64,000 nt of DNA from Papiliotrema nemorosa (GCA_032158125.1 JASKOT010000003.1:186001-250000); one strand, 5' to 3'. Positions 30,919-44,224 are shown, numbered from the stretch's first letter. The notes: generated from the letters alone by a model not told the origin. Made by a program: numbers and translations.

Positions 30919-33339
30919 ATGCAGGTCGCACGATCGCTGACCATCGGTCGCTCTACTCTGGCGAGAGGTTCGACGTCGAGGATACCTATTCGATCACCTA
31001 ATGCCGACAGATATCTCGCCATTCATGCATTCTTCACCCGCCAGGCCTCGACGATCAATCGTCCGGCCCCACCTTCGGTCAGATCCATACTAAAACGATC
31101 GCGACGATTCAACTCCACCTCCACATCGGATCCCAAGACCTGTCAGAAGTGCTCGAACGAGCCATCGCATCAATCTTCTCAAATATCCATCACACCGGGA
31201 AGAGACCATGCACAGGATTACGTGCCCTTCATTCGCCGCTTGATTCGTCGGACGGAGAGTATAGCTCAGGATGCCCCGCATAGACCGACCAAGGAGGAAT
31301 TACTGGCTGCTGCGAGTGGCATGTGGGAAAGATTAAGAATCAGACTGAAATGGTTCTTCATTCGCGGATGGAGGAGGTTCAATACAGATGACCTGAGCTT
31401 CTTTGCCAGTTGGTTCGTCGTAGGCAACAGTGAGCACTAAATGGCTTTATAGCTCGAGATCAAGCTGATGACTAGCTCTGTGGATCCTGATAGGAACAAC
31501 AACATTCGTCTCGGCCGTATTTGCTACTCTCAATTCACTTTCTCTCCAAGAATCCGTCGCGAGATGGATCTCAGACTACCTCACTTCGGAAACAGGGGTC
31601 AACGTTGTGTAAGCTGTTTTGCTACCGCGGCATTTCACAGCTCATGACCAGCTTCGAATCCGCCATTGTGCCCAGATGGGGTGCTTCCACCATATGTTTC
31701 CGCAATGTGTACGTCTCACGCCGTGCCAATCCACCCGACGAACCTGTTACGAAGAAGAAGACATCGCAAGCGACGCCGCCTGCTCCCATCCCCTTCCTTT
31801 CGTCGTCGCTCTCGCCTGATACCTACATTGCGCCTCCCGCCGCGGAAAACGACAATTACACGATGTTCGACGTCAATCTGGACGAGGTGGAGGTGGAACT
31901 CAGCTTTATGAGATGGTTGGATGGAAAGGGATTGGTGAAAACAGCCAAGGTGAAAGGGGTACGAGGCGTTGTCGGTGAGTCTGACATGTCACCGATCCGC
32001 ACAGTATCTGACAAACAGATCGGCGTTCAGTTTGGTGGGATCTTAGCAAGCCACTTTCGCCGGAGGACTACAGACACGCGACCCGACCAGGAGACTTTGA
32101 GCTTGAATCGCTGTCTGTAGAAGATGCCTTGATTACCGTATACCAGCCTGGAGGACAGCGACCATACAATGTTTCGGTGTTCAACGCCGCCATTGGACCA
32201 TTCAGGAAACGCTGGCTTTTCTACGACTTGATGAGCGCTGAAGGGATCACCGGGCAGTTTGACAATTGCCTGTTCAGCTTGCACATGCCTCAAAAGCTTG
32301 GAAAGGCCGGATCTGAGCAGGGTGGAATGGTCAAACGGATGGTAAGTTGACGTCATGATCCCTGGCAGGGCTAGAAACTCACAAGGCAGGCACGCTTCCG
32401 AATCGACGGTCTACCCATTGAGCATGCTCAATACGCTTCCGGACATCAAGGGCCAATGTCTTGGATCACTTCTGGCAAATTGGACGCAGTGCTGGACATC
32501 AAGTTCCCTCACCATCCGGATGACCAAGTCGATATCAAAGCCATATTCGAGGAGATTAGCAGGAACGTCGCTACCATTACTCATCACGGAGCGCACCCCG
32601 ATGCTCCCCCTTCGACAGCCAATGAAATGGCCGAGACGGTGCAAGCGGCTCGAGATGTCATTCCTGGTCAAGCGAGGCTTCATCGGCCACCCTTGAGGGC
32701 GCCAGCGTCCGAGCGGGATGTCACAGCAGAGGCCACGCCGGAGAAGAGAGAGGTGACAATCGATATCGATCTAAGATTTAGGGATCTCAAGGCGGCTGTT
32801 CCGATGTTCACAAGTGATCTGAGTGTCACAAACAACGCCTTCATACGGCCTATCGTTGCGTTTATCAAGTCAGTCATTTGATCACGAGGGAGCTGGAAGC
32901 TGACGTACAGCGCCAACAGGACCCTGGTTCCGATTCACTGTCAAGTAGCGGCCGATCTGGTGAGTCTGCTTCCATCGCTTTGTGAGTCCGACTGACGAGG
33001 CAGAATGACTTTGACGGCTCTTGGACTGTAAGCCTATCCGATCAAACTAAGTGTTGTGCTGTTTGCTGATCTGTCTTTTCTTTGTTGCGTATAGCTTTTC
33101 GAGAGTGAGTTGCCTGTCTTCCGCGGCTGGAACTCTTGCTGATGATCCTAGCTGGACTCATGACATCCATTTCCAACCAGATTTACGACGCATTAGCATA
33201 TCACGTATCTTCCGAAACGGCGAATTCACGACGCATCAAGCAAGTATCATATTGGGGTATACAACGAGGAGCAGAAGTGTTGTTGGATACTTTGAAGAAT
33301 GTGGTTGACCCGGCTCATGGACAATTGGCCACGATATAA
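30919..33339 (+). CDS. MDM31: mitochondrial inner-membrane protein Mdm31/Mdm32 family
   Basis: Mdm31/32 proteins maintain mitochondrial shape and lipid balance at the inner membrane. Nine exons: 30,919-31,429, 31,494-31,608, 31,652-31,974, 32,019-32,341, 32,390-32,868, 32,911-32,959, 33,004-33,027, 33,095-33,104, 33,152-33,339; 673 aa. The N-terminus is basic and Ser/Arg-rich like a presequence (MQVARSLTIGRSTLARGSTS). The first membrane segment is LSFFASWFVVGNRTTTFVSA. Family motifs: ESAIVPRWGASTICFRNVYV, VVDRRSVWWDLSKPLSPEDY, YDLMSAEGITGQFDNCLFSL, TSGKLDAVLDIKFP, and the C-terminal NDFDGSWTLFETGLMTSISN. Exon 8 is only 10 nt and exon 7 is 24 nt, yet both are needed to rebuild the last motif. 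Confidence 0.92.
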
Positions 33340-33968
33340 TGTACGAGATGCACTCCTCATGTCGCATGAAGCCAAGCCAGTCCTTGTTGCTTGTCTAGAC
33401 ACTGAGCTGTGCTCATCTTCCCTTCGCCGCATGGCTCTGTTCCTGGTGGAAAATAAGATCGACGGCTTGTCCGAGGCGTTTCAGAGTTGTGAAGATGAAA
33501 CTCCAATCCATCCGAAGATGACAGTCTCTCATCATTCTCTCCATTCTCTTCATCACCGTCATCACCATCAATCACACACAACAGCTCATACACGCATACA
33601 TCCGCTGCAATCAGGTATCATGGGCATGCATCAATCACCTTATCATCCATCGTGGTGTGACCAAAGACGAGTGGGGATCAGCTCGAAACAGTCTTGCACT
33701 CGGACCCCCTGCGAAGCGGGATCGTCCCCCTTGATACACCTCGACGACCAAAATCGCCCTTCCTTCCTTCGTCATAAGCATCCCGTCCTTTCTAGCTTGA
33801 GTGAATTTCCATCCCAGCTTCTTTTTCACGCCATTCTCATACAGGTCAACTGATCATGCGTGCTGTAAATCTCATTATGGGTAGGTATGACTTGTCCGAG
33901 CGCGCACTGACAGATCAGTGACCGCTCAGTCTCAATAGTTTAATCTCTGTTGGTCGAAGTTCGACGTG
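33340..33968. other. intergenic, possible unresolved minus-strand coding
   Basis: 629 bp. Two minus-strand open stretches (33,635-33,850 and 33,357-33,593) show peptide-like composition (KKKLGWKFTQARKDGMLMTK; DGDDGDEENGENDERLSSSD), but I could not join them in phase or find a start. CAT/CAC-rich simple sequence at 33,530-33,590 on the plus strand. Confidence 0.4.
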
Positions 33969-36900
33969 ATGGAGCTCTTTTCGGCAGATGGGAGTCGACC
34001 CCTCTCGCCTATAACGGAACGTACAACCCCTGGGTCTTTCCGGACGACTATCGGCCTTCCCACTGTGGATGTGGTAGACTATCAGTCGGAGAGGGAGGAC
34101 GGGGCGTCATCACCCGCTCAAATCGTTTACTCTCGACAGTCATCCGATACGATCACTCAGCAACGAGAAGTACCAGTGTCTGACATTGAAGGTGATTTGT
34201 CGAAAAAATTGGATGACGATCGACCTATCTCTCAAAGTCACTCGCACGAGTCATCCATCAAGCGATTACAGCCCTTTCCGGACTTGGCTCGCCCCATTTC
34301 CGAGCTCACTGCCATGCCCCGTATGCGTATACCCGAGAAGAAAGGGGCAGCCGACGAGATGGTGGAGGGTCTTTCAGCGGAAGAGCAAGCTCGACAGAGG
34401 TATATGGACCGATACTTTCCGAAAGCAGACGAGGAAGATACGGGGGGTATTGTGCTGCGAGGGGTTGATATAAAGCCAGAAGAAGGGCATGACGCAGGCA
34501 TGGCTGGGGTAGGCGCGAATGGATCTGGCAGAGGGAAAGCTCGAAGTCGACCGAGCAGCTTTCATGCTGGTACCCCGACAAGCACTGCTCCAGTACCTGG
34601 AGAGCTGGTACGTCTTCCTTGACACTCAACCTCTCACGCCGAAAGTGAAAGATAGGCATTCCTTCATCCTCTCTTGCAACCTGGGGGTCTTCCCCCTCGC
34701 ATCTCGAGCGATCTAGAACACCATCCCGAATTCCACAATATCCCTTTCGTCCCGGAACATCATGCGGAGATCTGGTCCAACCCAGGTTCGGGAAAGTCTT
34801 CGCCTATCAAGCTTGATTCGAGGTCACCAGTCCGATCTCCAGCGACGAGTCGACCCTCGAGTATCAGACAACGGCCGCATAGCTTTGACGGGAGTCAGTC
34901 GGGATCGAAGAAGCAGCTCTCCAAGGTGGAGTCACCGGCTGCTGTCATCGATGCTGTCGTTCCTCAGGTCAGTCGAACGATCCAACAAATCTCATGCTCA
35001 CTGCTCAGCCTTTCGCACAAGCCATTCCGCCCGCTACAAGTGAACGGCCCTCTTTGATTAGCCATCACTCTGACATTTCCCTCCCTCGATCTCACAGCTC
35101 AGGATCTCTCTCTAAGGGTCGTCTGCACCGGAAGACGAGTCCTCCCAGACGACGAATCGTCTCGAGCATATTTGGGTCGATATTCGGCTCTTCACCTAAG
35201 GAACCCGACACAACTCCTCGGAAGCTATCTCGACGACGTCCTGTCAGTCAATCGGAGGAGAAGCCTATCGTCCGCTTGGACAGCCCAACGCCCGAACATC
35301 CAATAGATGGTCTGAATATCGTCGAGCCTGTCACTGCCATCAGGACATCGGGTACATTTGGTATCCGGGATGATGGGTCAGAGCTGTACACCCAAGGGGA
35401 TGATCCCGACAGATTCGGATCTCCTGGATCGCCTCGACCACGTTCTATCCGGAATCGTTCTCAGAGCGGTTCAGGATCCATTCAGTCGCTCGGTGCTCAG
35501 CGGGTCCTGTTCGTCAAGAATGTCGATGACACAGTCATAGAAGATGACGAGGGGACACCTATCCGAGCTGCGATGCCATCATCTCCGGTTGAGGAGGTGC
35601 TCACGGAGGAGAGTGGGGAGACTCAAGAAGCGTTTTACACGCCGGTCGACATAGGCAGTCCTGGTTCTTCACATCATGACCTGTTCGTCGACACACTCAA
35701 GTCGGCCCATGGCATGAATCTCACTTCGACCGGACCTTCCTTCGTTCCCGGCCGATCTCTATCGCCTGCAGGAGCTCAGTCTCCGACTTTCGCGTCTGCT
35801 GGTCAGACCTTACGACAGAAACCTGTGACTCCGTCATCTGCTCAGCCTATACCGGCTGTACCGGTTCTCGGTGTCCCGTTGCCTATTCCAACCCAGCCCA
35901 GGCCCCAGATCGAAAGCCGTGGATCAATGTTCCCTAATCCGAGTATATCAGGGGCTAAACTGGTCGATGCATTCTCTCAGACATCGCCAGGTATAGGTAC
36001 ACCGCCCAGGCGACCGCTCCCTCCGCCGCCGGGTATTGGCTCCAGGCGAAGCTCTATCATCAATGAGACGCTTGGGGATATTCAAAACTCCACGCGGGTA
36101 GGAGTGGCTCAAGACCATCGGACCTCATCTCGCCATCTTGACCCGCCAATGCTGAATATCCCTCCACCTCCCTTAGGTAGTCCATCGCCTCGACTATCCC
36201 CTCAAGAGACACCACACATTGTCCATCCGGCTCAAGTGGAAGGAACACCTTCAATTTATGGTTCAAGACCGACATCGGACCTTCCTTTGCTTATCGCCTC
36301 TCACCTTCTGAGCACCCACGCCGCAGCACTTATGCGGCATTCAGCGACGATGCGTGATGTCAGCGAGGTGATGCATCAGATGGCGCAGGAGAGTCTAGAG
36401 TGGGGAGGTATATTGCTCGGTATGAGTCAGACCGGCAAGGAACAAGTACCGCCTCCCTCAACGGTTCCTCAATCGTCAGTCGGCCCATTTTCGCAGTCTC
36501 ATCCAGCTCTACCGCGTGACTCTGGTATTGAAGGACTTCCTGGTCGATCTTATGAGCCGGCAGGATATCCTGACGATCCGCTTAAGCAAGCTCTAGAGAA
36601 GCTCAGCGGATTGGGAATCTCTACTTCGGCTGCTCAGTCTGAACAGTCGGTCCATCACCTTTTCTCGGCGCCGCTAGTCTCGGATACGAAGCCCACGACA
36701 AGCGAAGAGAGTGATAGATTCACACCCATTCCTCAACGACCCACTGCTTCTCGGAAATCGTCTCGGAACCGCCTGACACCTGAGCGGTCTCCGGCGAAAG
36801 ATTTGCGCTCTCGACCGGAATCGCTGCCGGCAGATTGGCTTGAAGAGGCGGACCGACTAGGTCGAGAAGGTTGGGAAAGCTTGCGAAAAGCTGAAGAGGC

Positions 36901-37612
36901 TTGGTCAAGCGCTATGACTTCTCTCAAAGCTCTGGCTGAACCATCCCCTACAACCATTACCACCGACGGAGATATTTCCTCGGGGCGAGATACAAGGGAA
37001 GATGAACCGACGTTGAAAGCTCGACCTTTAACGCGATCGAGACACGCTTCGTTGGATATGCCCTTTCCGCGGAAAATGGAAAGAGCAGGTCGAATGATCG
37101 TAGAACAGCAATCTTTCTTGCCGACCGATCTTGACATGCGGGACATGTCTAGTGAGCAGATACACACTGGAGACCTCGATAAAGCTGCGAAGATCTTGGG
37201 ACCTAATGTAGGTTTAGAGCGCTTTAAAGAGGACCGAGCGCGTAAAGCGACCAATCCCGTATACGCCACTTTGATCCAATCCGAGCAAGAAGGTTACTCC
37301 AACGAACACCTGGGACTCGATAATTCCGCCACGATAAAGGACAGACCGAAATCGAGAGCTGACACGAGTACCGTGTCGACAGCTACGGCTGCTCGAACGG
37401 GAGGAAGAAAGCTGAGTAAGAGGACTCGACCTAAAGAAACGCCACCACCCATCCCTTCTCGCTTCATGGTCGCACATACTTCTCAACAGGGACTGCGGAG
37501 CGAAGTGAAGGGCGAGATGCAGCCGGTTCAGGTGGAGGGAAGTCATCTGCAAGGGACACAGAAGAAGAAGCATTGGTGGTCGAGGCGAAGAGCGGGTTCT
37601 CTGGTGGGCTGA
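33969..37612 (+). CDS. large disordered Ser/Pro-rich protein (1184 aa)
   Basis: Exons 33,969-34,607, 34,656-34,967 and 35,009-37,612, in phase. Mostly Ser/Pro/Arg-rich with proline-rich SH3-type ligands (TPPRRPLPPPPGIGSRRSS) and many SP/RS phospho-site-like motifs. Three spots look ordered: EEQARQRYMDRYFPKADEED (~135-155), a hydrophobic helix LPLLIASHLLSTHAAALMRH (~750), and ADWLEEADRLGREGWESLRK followed by AEEAWSSAMTSLKALAE (~925-960), which looks like a coiled coil or MIT-type helix pair. The C-terminus is basic (KKKHWWSRRRAGS). This composition suits a scaffold at the cell cortex or in signalling, but no family is recognised. The ATG at 33,969 is the first usable one; an upstream exon cannot be excluded. 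Confidence 0.7.
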
Positions 37613-37973
37613 GGGCTGGGGAAAATGACGTCTGATTGTGATACATACCCTTGTGCAGCTGAATACCAATTGGAGCCATATAGCAGCTGGAGACCCCATA
37701 TGAATTAATGCGTTACAATACTGCTCGTGTGTGTGTGGGTATATGTTGGTTAGGCTCCACGTGAGGCTGGGTATCGGAGACACCGTTCGATCAGGTGTGT
37801 CTATCGCAAAGCACGATGTTGTGCTTGTCGCCACCGCACTCATCGGGCTGCCTCGTTGCATTCGTTCTTACCTTGAGTTCCCTTGTCATCCACTCGGATA
37901 CGCAAGAAGCAAAGCTGTTCTACGAAACAGACAGACCCCAATTATCCCCTAAGTGCATCGCAAAAGCGAAACC
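37613..37973. other. intergenic
   Basis: 361 bp between the disordered-protein gene and the BTB pseudogene; GT-rich simple sequence near 37,725-37,745. No gene seen. Confidence 0.4.
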
Positions 37974-38737
37974 ATGTCTACCAACGAGATCAAAGGGGAG
38001 AAATACTCGGATCCCGATGCGGATATCGTTCTCGTCAGCTAAGATGGATCCAGTTTCCGAGTACACTCGTACTTTTTCAGAGCCCACAGGTAAATCATCA
38101 ATAACTCGTGCCTCTCTGCAAGCTGATATACCAGTGTTGTATTACGAGACTTGCTGTCGATGCCTCAGCCTCGAAAGGAAGGGTCTGATGCAGAAGAGAT
38201 CCCCCTCGACGTTGATTCTAAGATTCTCAAGCCTTTCCTGGATCTTATACATGACACCAAAATCTTGGCCGATCAGTATGAAAGAGTGGCTACAGGTCAC
38301 TCGCCTTGCAATCCAATACGACTGCCCGATCTTGTTTCCGCTCATCGGAAAAGCTGGGTACGACTTTCTCAACACGCCCACCGATATCTGGGATGTCTTT
38401 TGCATGGCTAGTCACCTTGATGATCGACAATTGCTAGAGAGATCGATCCAGAGTCTCGGCAAAGCAGGTTTCGATCAGCGGATGACTTTGAATGGGTCGC
38501 AGATGCCGCGAAGTCCTTTGAAAGACATGAAGCACGATCAGTGGATGGCAGCGTCTCCAAAGTGGACTTTTGCACTCATGCAGACGATCATGAATGAGAG
38601 AGCTGGGAGCAAGTCTCAAGTGGACCCTGTCGATTGGGTTCAGATCGCCAAGGACACTGTTGCAGACGTCCCAGTGAGTAGCTGTCCAGTTGTCCAGAGC
38701 CGTTGTTATAGTCGGCTGACCACAATAGGCTGTGTAG
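37974..38737 (+). pseudogene. BTB/POZ-domain pseudogene
   Basis: Clear relative of the two BTB genes at 57-59 kb. The first exon (ATG 37,974) reads DPDADIVLVS, then TAA (38,040-38,042), then DGSSFRVHSYFFRAHS; the intact paralogue has VVLVSQDG at the same point, so one C-to-T change of CAA to TAA explains the stop. Intron 1 (38,090-38,134) sits at the same place and phase as in the paralogues. Exon 2 continues VVLRDLLSMPQPRKEG ... EEIPLDVDSKILKPFLDLIH, then changes frame near 38,250-38,285 to WLQVTRLAIQYDCPILFPLI and TDIWDVFCMASHLDDRQLLE. No intron of workable length bridges the shift. A 3' intron (38,672-38,728) leads to TAG at 38,735. With two independent lesions this is a decayed copy; a shortened product from ATG 38,044 in the second frame remains possible. 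Confidence 0.7.
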
Positions 38738-39404
38738 ACGTATGAGCTCATTGTGCGGTTCCCGGTGGTGATAGTCGCACGGCGACCATGTTACGCAATA
38801 GTGTGGTACATGATGCACAATCTGGATAGCTTGGTGTCGTTTATTCAATTCCAGGTGGCACGAGCTATATGACGGTCAGCCAGCGATCAGATCCCTCATC
38901 CACGGTTTGAAACCTTTCATATTGTCTTATGTGAGCTCCATCAGCAGTCTGTGACCGAAGGACACATTCTGCGAGTCAGTTGCGTGAGCTGCTTCCTTCT
39001 ATACACAACTGAGCCAGGCCGGTGAGGCCCACACTGCCACCCATGTATATCGCCGCGGGAATAGCGAGATGGGGGCATTGGCTGGGTGGCGAATTCATCC
39101 CTGCACCCACCTCCCCTTCGCGTCGAAGCAATATGCAATGGGATGATACCTCTGCCTTCTCGTCAATAAACCTCCACTCGACACGTCCACCACATACGGA
39201 TATAGCTCGTATCGGATCCAACGGTATCACAGACGACCGTTTGACGTGTATCGAGTGTCTGTATAAAAAGGAGATCAGGCCTCGACTGGCTTGTCCGACC
39301 CAGGGTGCTGCTGCGTTGCAGATACCTAGCTCTTCCTTCCCCCTTCCATCCCTCCGCCCTTCGCGTCGGTACTGGCCGACGATACTTGACAATAACCATT
39401 CGAA
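38738..39404. other. intergenic upstream of the Snf2-type gene
   Basis: 667 bp; presumed promoter and leader of the remodeller gene. ORFs here are short and overlapping. No gene seen. Confidence 0.45.
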
Positions 39405-42400
39405 ATGGCGGAAACATCACTGCAAGCGCCAAGCATGGGCACACCCGCCAATGCTGTTTCCCCAGCTCAGCCAGCACCCGGCATGATGCTTGATGAGGAG
39501 AAGAAGCTGGAGATTATCAAAGGGATGGGCCCAGGCAAAATAGATTCCATCCGCAAGGTGAATTACTGTTACCTTGCCCTGTACAGTAGTATATTACGCG
39601 AACGCAAGCTGATGACACAGCGATTGACCGACCTACAAGCGACCGGTGCGACTCGAGAGAACAATGCAGAATTCAGCAAGATGGTCATGATCCTGGAGCT
39701 ATGGAACAAGGCTCAAATGATCGAGTAAGTTCATCCAGCACTCGCTATAATATAAGCTCACGGAGCAGGCAACGTAGAGCTTCCGGCGGTTCACCATCAG
39801 TGCAAGGGGGCAATGCCGCATCACCTCAACCCAATGCTGGTGAGTGTCTGCTTCTGGGATGTGCGAGTGAGGATGTTTTCTTACAATCAATAGCTCCTCA
39901 GGCGTCAGCTGCTCAGTCGAAGCCCGGAGATAGAAATGCCTCTCTCAACCCTCCTCAGATCGCCCAGCTGCGTTCCCAGGTCTCCGCTTTCCACCTTCTC
40001 AACGCGAACCAGCCTGTCCCACAATACCTTCAAAATGCCGCTCAAGGTATCCCTCCACCTGGTCTAGCTGGGCAACCTCCTGCGCCAAACCCTCTTGGGA
40101 ACACGATTGAGGACAAGATGGCAGAAAGTACTGTTCAAAATATCGTCGCGAAGAACATGGAGGCTCGTATGGATGGCGATGGAGCAGCAGGTTCAGGCAG
40201 CGAGGATGAGAAGGTGACCACGCCTCCTGAGGCCCCATATGCGATGGAATTCGATGCCAAATCGCTCGTCTACCCCTACAACGCATATCGAAACCCGGAG
40301 GAGTACGCCATGAGGAAGTTCGAGGCGGATGTATCGGTCCCGCACACAAAAATGCAACGGCTGCTCGTCCCTTCCGTCATGCCGCAGGGACTTGACCCAT
40401 ACTTGTTGATGCAGGAACGAAACAAGTTCATCGAGACGCGGATGGCATGGAGAATGAAGGAGCTGGAAGAAATGGATTCAACGCTGGGTGGAGGGCAGCA
40501 GGGAGCGAAAGATGTTCCGGGTATCGTGGAGGACAAGAAGCCCTCGTCGAACCTCGGCATACAAGCTCGAATCGAGTTATTGCAACTCCGACTCGCCGGA
40601 AAACAACGTCTGTTACGGGAGGACATGGTTCGAGCTATGCATTCGGCGACTCAGCTGCCGGCGGATCGAAGCCAGTTCCGAAGGTTCAGGAATCACACGT
40701 TGCGCGACGCTCGAGAGACTGAACAGGCCGAGAGACGGCAACGGACCGAGCGGGAGCTGCGCGGCAAGCAAAGGCATTTGCAGTATATCCAGGGCATCTG
40801 CGATCACGGTCAGGCTATGATTAACCAAGGTATACAACGTGGAGCTACTGGAGAGCGATACAGACGACTGGGCAGGGCTATGCAGAAGCTTCATGCGGAT
40901 ACCGAACGAGAAGAGGCCAAAAGAGTGGAACGTCTCGCCAAAGAACGTCTCAAGGCGCTCAAGAACGACGACGAAGACGCCTATCTCGCTTTGCTTGGTG
41001 ATGCAAAGAACTCTCGTATCGGACATTTACTCAAGCAGACCGATCAGTACCTCGAAACACTCGCAGCGGCCGTGGTCGAGCAGCAAAACGAAGGTGTCGA
41101 TAAGGATCAGTTGGCCAACGAGATGCCCTTCGAGCAAGAAGAAGGACCTGCCAACGAGGCCATGTTCGGTGCTAGGCGGCAGGATGGAGAGGAGGAAGGC
41201 GCGGAATCGAAAGCTGGAAAGGTGGACTACTACGCGATCGCACACAAGACGCAAGAGAAGGTCACAGCTCAAGCGTCGATCCTGACAGGGGGAACGTTGA
41301 AGGACTATCAGATCAAGGGTCTACAATGGATGATCAGTTTGTATAACAACAGGCTGAACGGTATTCTCGCCGATGAGATGGTGAGTTTGCTCTACACAAA
41401 GCGATGACGCTGACTCTCCAAGGGTCTCGGTAAAACCATTCAGACCATCTCCCTCATCACCTATCTAATCGAGAAAAAACGACAACCCGGACCTTTCCTC
41501 GTCATTGTCCCACTATCGACGTTGACGAATTGGACTATGGAGTTCCACAAATGGGCGCCATCGGTCAAGACGGTCATCATGAAGGGAAGCAAGCTGGAGC
41601 GGCAGGAGCAATATGCCAGAATTCGGTCCCTGGACTTCCAGGTCTGTTTGGTCACCTACGAGTACATCATCAAAGAGAGGCCGATCTTGTCGCGAGTCAA
41701 ATGGATTTGCATGATCATCGACGAAGGTCATCGAATGAAGAATGTCAAGTCGAAACTGAGTCAAACGCTCAACGAGTACTACTCGACTAGGTATCGACTC
41801 ATTCTCACAGGTACACCTCTTCAGGTGAGCAGCCAAAGGCTTGTTGCCGCCATAGCTGACGTTTTAGAACAACTTGCCGGAGCTGTGGGCTTTGCTCAAC
41901 TTCGTCCTGCCAAAGATTTTCAACTCGGTCAAGTCGTTCGACGAGTGGTTCAATGCGCCTTTTGCAAATACCGGTGGAGAAAAGATGGAAATGAACGAAG
42001 AAGAAGCTTTGCTTGTTGTCAAGCGTCTGCACAAGGTCCTTCGACCTTTCTTGCTTCGTCGACTGAAGAAAGATGTCGAGTCGGAGCTCCCAGACAAAGT
42101 GGAAAAGGTCATCTACACCAAGATGTCTGCCTTGCAGTGGAAGATGTACGAAAGTGTCAAGAAGTACAAGCGTCTGCCTACCGATATGTCGAAAGAGTGA
42201 GCTTATACCTCGGCACAGCTGATATTTGCAGGAAAAGCCGAAAAGGTCTCAGTCTCCAGAACGCCATCATGCAACTTCGAAAGATCTGTAACCATCCTTT
42301 CGTCTTCGGCGAGGTAGAGGAAGACTTCGTGGTCGGGAACAACGTCGACGAGTCCATCGTCCGAACAGCCGGTAAATTCGAGTTGCTGGACCGAATTCTG

Positions 42401-44224
42401 CCCAAGCTCTTCGCGACGGGGCACAAGGTCTTGATCTTCTTCCAGATGACGGAAATCATGACTATCGTGGCCGACTTCTTTAATCATCGAGGTTGGAAGT
42501 ACTGTCGACTTGATGGAGGAACGAAAGCGGATGACCGACAGGCGCTGCTTTCGACTTTCAACGACCCGAAAAGTCCGTATCAGGTGTTCATCCTGTCTAC
42601 ACGTGCTGGTGGATTGGGTCTTAACTTGCAATCAGCCGACACTGTCATCATGTGAGTTCCACATCACTTGCCTGCCGCGGAGCTAATACTTCAGCTACGA
42701 CACTGATTGGAATCCTCACGCGGATTTGCAAGCGCAAGATCGAGCGCATCGTATCGGTCAGAAAAAGGAAGTCCGAGTGCTGCGTCTCATTTCATCCGCT
42801 ACGGTAGAAGAGCTGGTCCTGTCTCGAGCGCAGAGAAAGCTCGAGATCGATGGCAAAGTCATTCAAGCTGGTAAATTCGACGATGTCACCACTAGTACCG
42901 AGTATGAGGAGCTCTTGGTCAGTCGGACGCCCGTTTCACCTAGAACGTGATGAGCTAATGATCAGGCGAAAGCCTTCGAGACGAATGACAACGACGCGGA
43001 GGAGACAAACGAGCTCGACGATGATGAGTTGAACGAGCTGCTGGCCCGTGGGGACGGCGAGTTAGAGGTGTTTACACGGATGGACAAAGAGCGAGAACAG
43101 CTACGACAGGAAGAATGGGCCAATTCAGGACACAAGGGTCCTCTCCCTCCGCCTCTCATGCAGGAGAACGAGCTTCCAGCTTTCTATCGTCGGGACATGG
43201 AAGCAGACCTCGCTCAACAGATCCAGGACGCCGAAGCCGATGCCGAGGGTCGCGGCAGGAGAGCCAAACAAGGCGTGCAGTACACCGATGGTCTCACAGA
43301 CGAACAATGGATCGACGCTATGGACAAGTCGGATGATGACGTGGAAGCTGCCGCAGATCGAAAACGTCGTCGAGCAGAGAACAAAGCAGAGAGGAAGAGG
43401 CTCAACGGGTTGTTGTCAGACAAGGAGGCAAAAGGTGAACCGCTGGAAGCGGGCAGTCTGATGGATGAGGATGTGGGAAGCAAGGCGAAGAAGCGGGGAA
43501 GACCTAGTCTTTCAGCAACCCCTGCGCTGAGCGAGGACACGCCTGCTGTGAGCTTTTGCGTTCATCCCTCGGAAACAGCTGACGTTGTAGAAACGACGTA
43601 AAGTCGATGGGGAAGCTCCAACGCCGGCTGAGGTCGCCCTGATGAAGCGTCTGTATGACGAAACCAACGCGTTAAAGTCGGAGGTGGGAGAGGATCTGAA
43701 TGTCTACTTCCTCAAAGCCGTAGACAAGAAGGTCAGCTGAGATCTAATATCCGTGACTTGAGCTAACAAAATAGCAATTCTTCGACTACTACGATATTGT
43801 GAAACGGCCCATGACGATGAACCAGATCAAGAAGCGTATAGGCAAAGATCCGACGTTCACCCTCGCACAGTTCAAGGCCGACATGCACCAGGTTTGGATC
43901 AATGCCCGACTGTACAACCAAGAGGATTCATGGGTCTACAACGCTGCCGAGGACATGCAGGCGTTCTTCGACGAGAAGTGGGAAGAAGAAGTGCCCAAGT
44001 TGGCTAGCTCGACAGCGGGTAACGGGGTCGAAGGGTCCAATGGGGCAAGCGCAGCGGCGAGCGGGACGAGTACGCCAATGTACAAACCGGACAAGGTGGC
44101 TACATTGCCTACGAGGATCAAGATCAACGTCTCATCGGCCAAGTCGAGACTGGCGGAGGTGTCTAGGGATCCAACTCCTTCGGAGGAGAGCGAGGAGGAC
44201 GATGATGACGATGATGACTATTAG
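39405..44224 (+). CDS. SWI/SNF- or RSC-type chromatin remodelling ATPase (Snf2/Sth1 family) with bromodomain
   Basis: Catalytic subunit of an ATP-dependent nucleosome remodeller; nuclear. Ten exons: 39,405-39,724, 39,769-39,839, 39,894-41,380, 41,423-41,824, 41,868-42,196, 42,232-42,651, 42,695-42,917, 42,966-43,547, 43,591-43,731, 43,775-44,224; 1474 aa. Domain order: QLQ motif ~148-180 ([20 protein letters not shown]); HSA ~390-445 ([20 protein letters not shown]); helicase ATP lobe from ~590 with Walker A GLGKTIQ (~627) and DEGH (~726); C-terminal lobe with [20 protein letters not shown] and [20 protein letters not shown] (~1025); SnAC-like [20 protein letters not shown] (~1095); bromodomain ~1290-1410 ([38 protein letters not shown]). 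All catalytic motifs are intact. Snf2 versus Sth1 cannot be settled by eye. The tail is acidic. Confidence 0.95.

Noticed and set aside
39558..39590. Possible short intron (GTGAAT...ACAG) near the start of the Snf2-type gene
   Set aside because: About 33 nt, in frame, with no branch site; reading through gives a sensible N-terminus.
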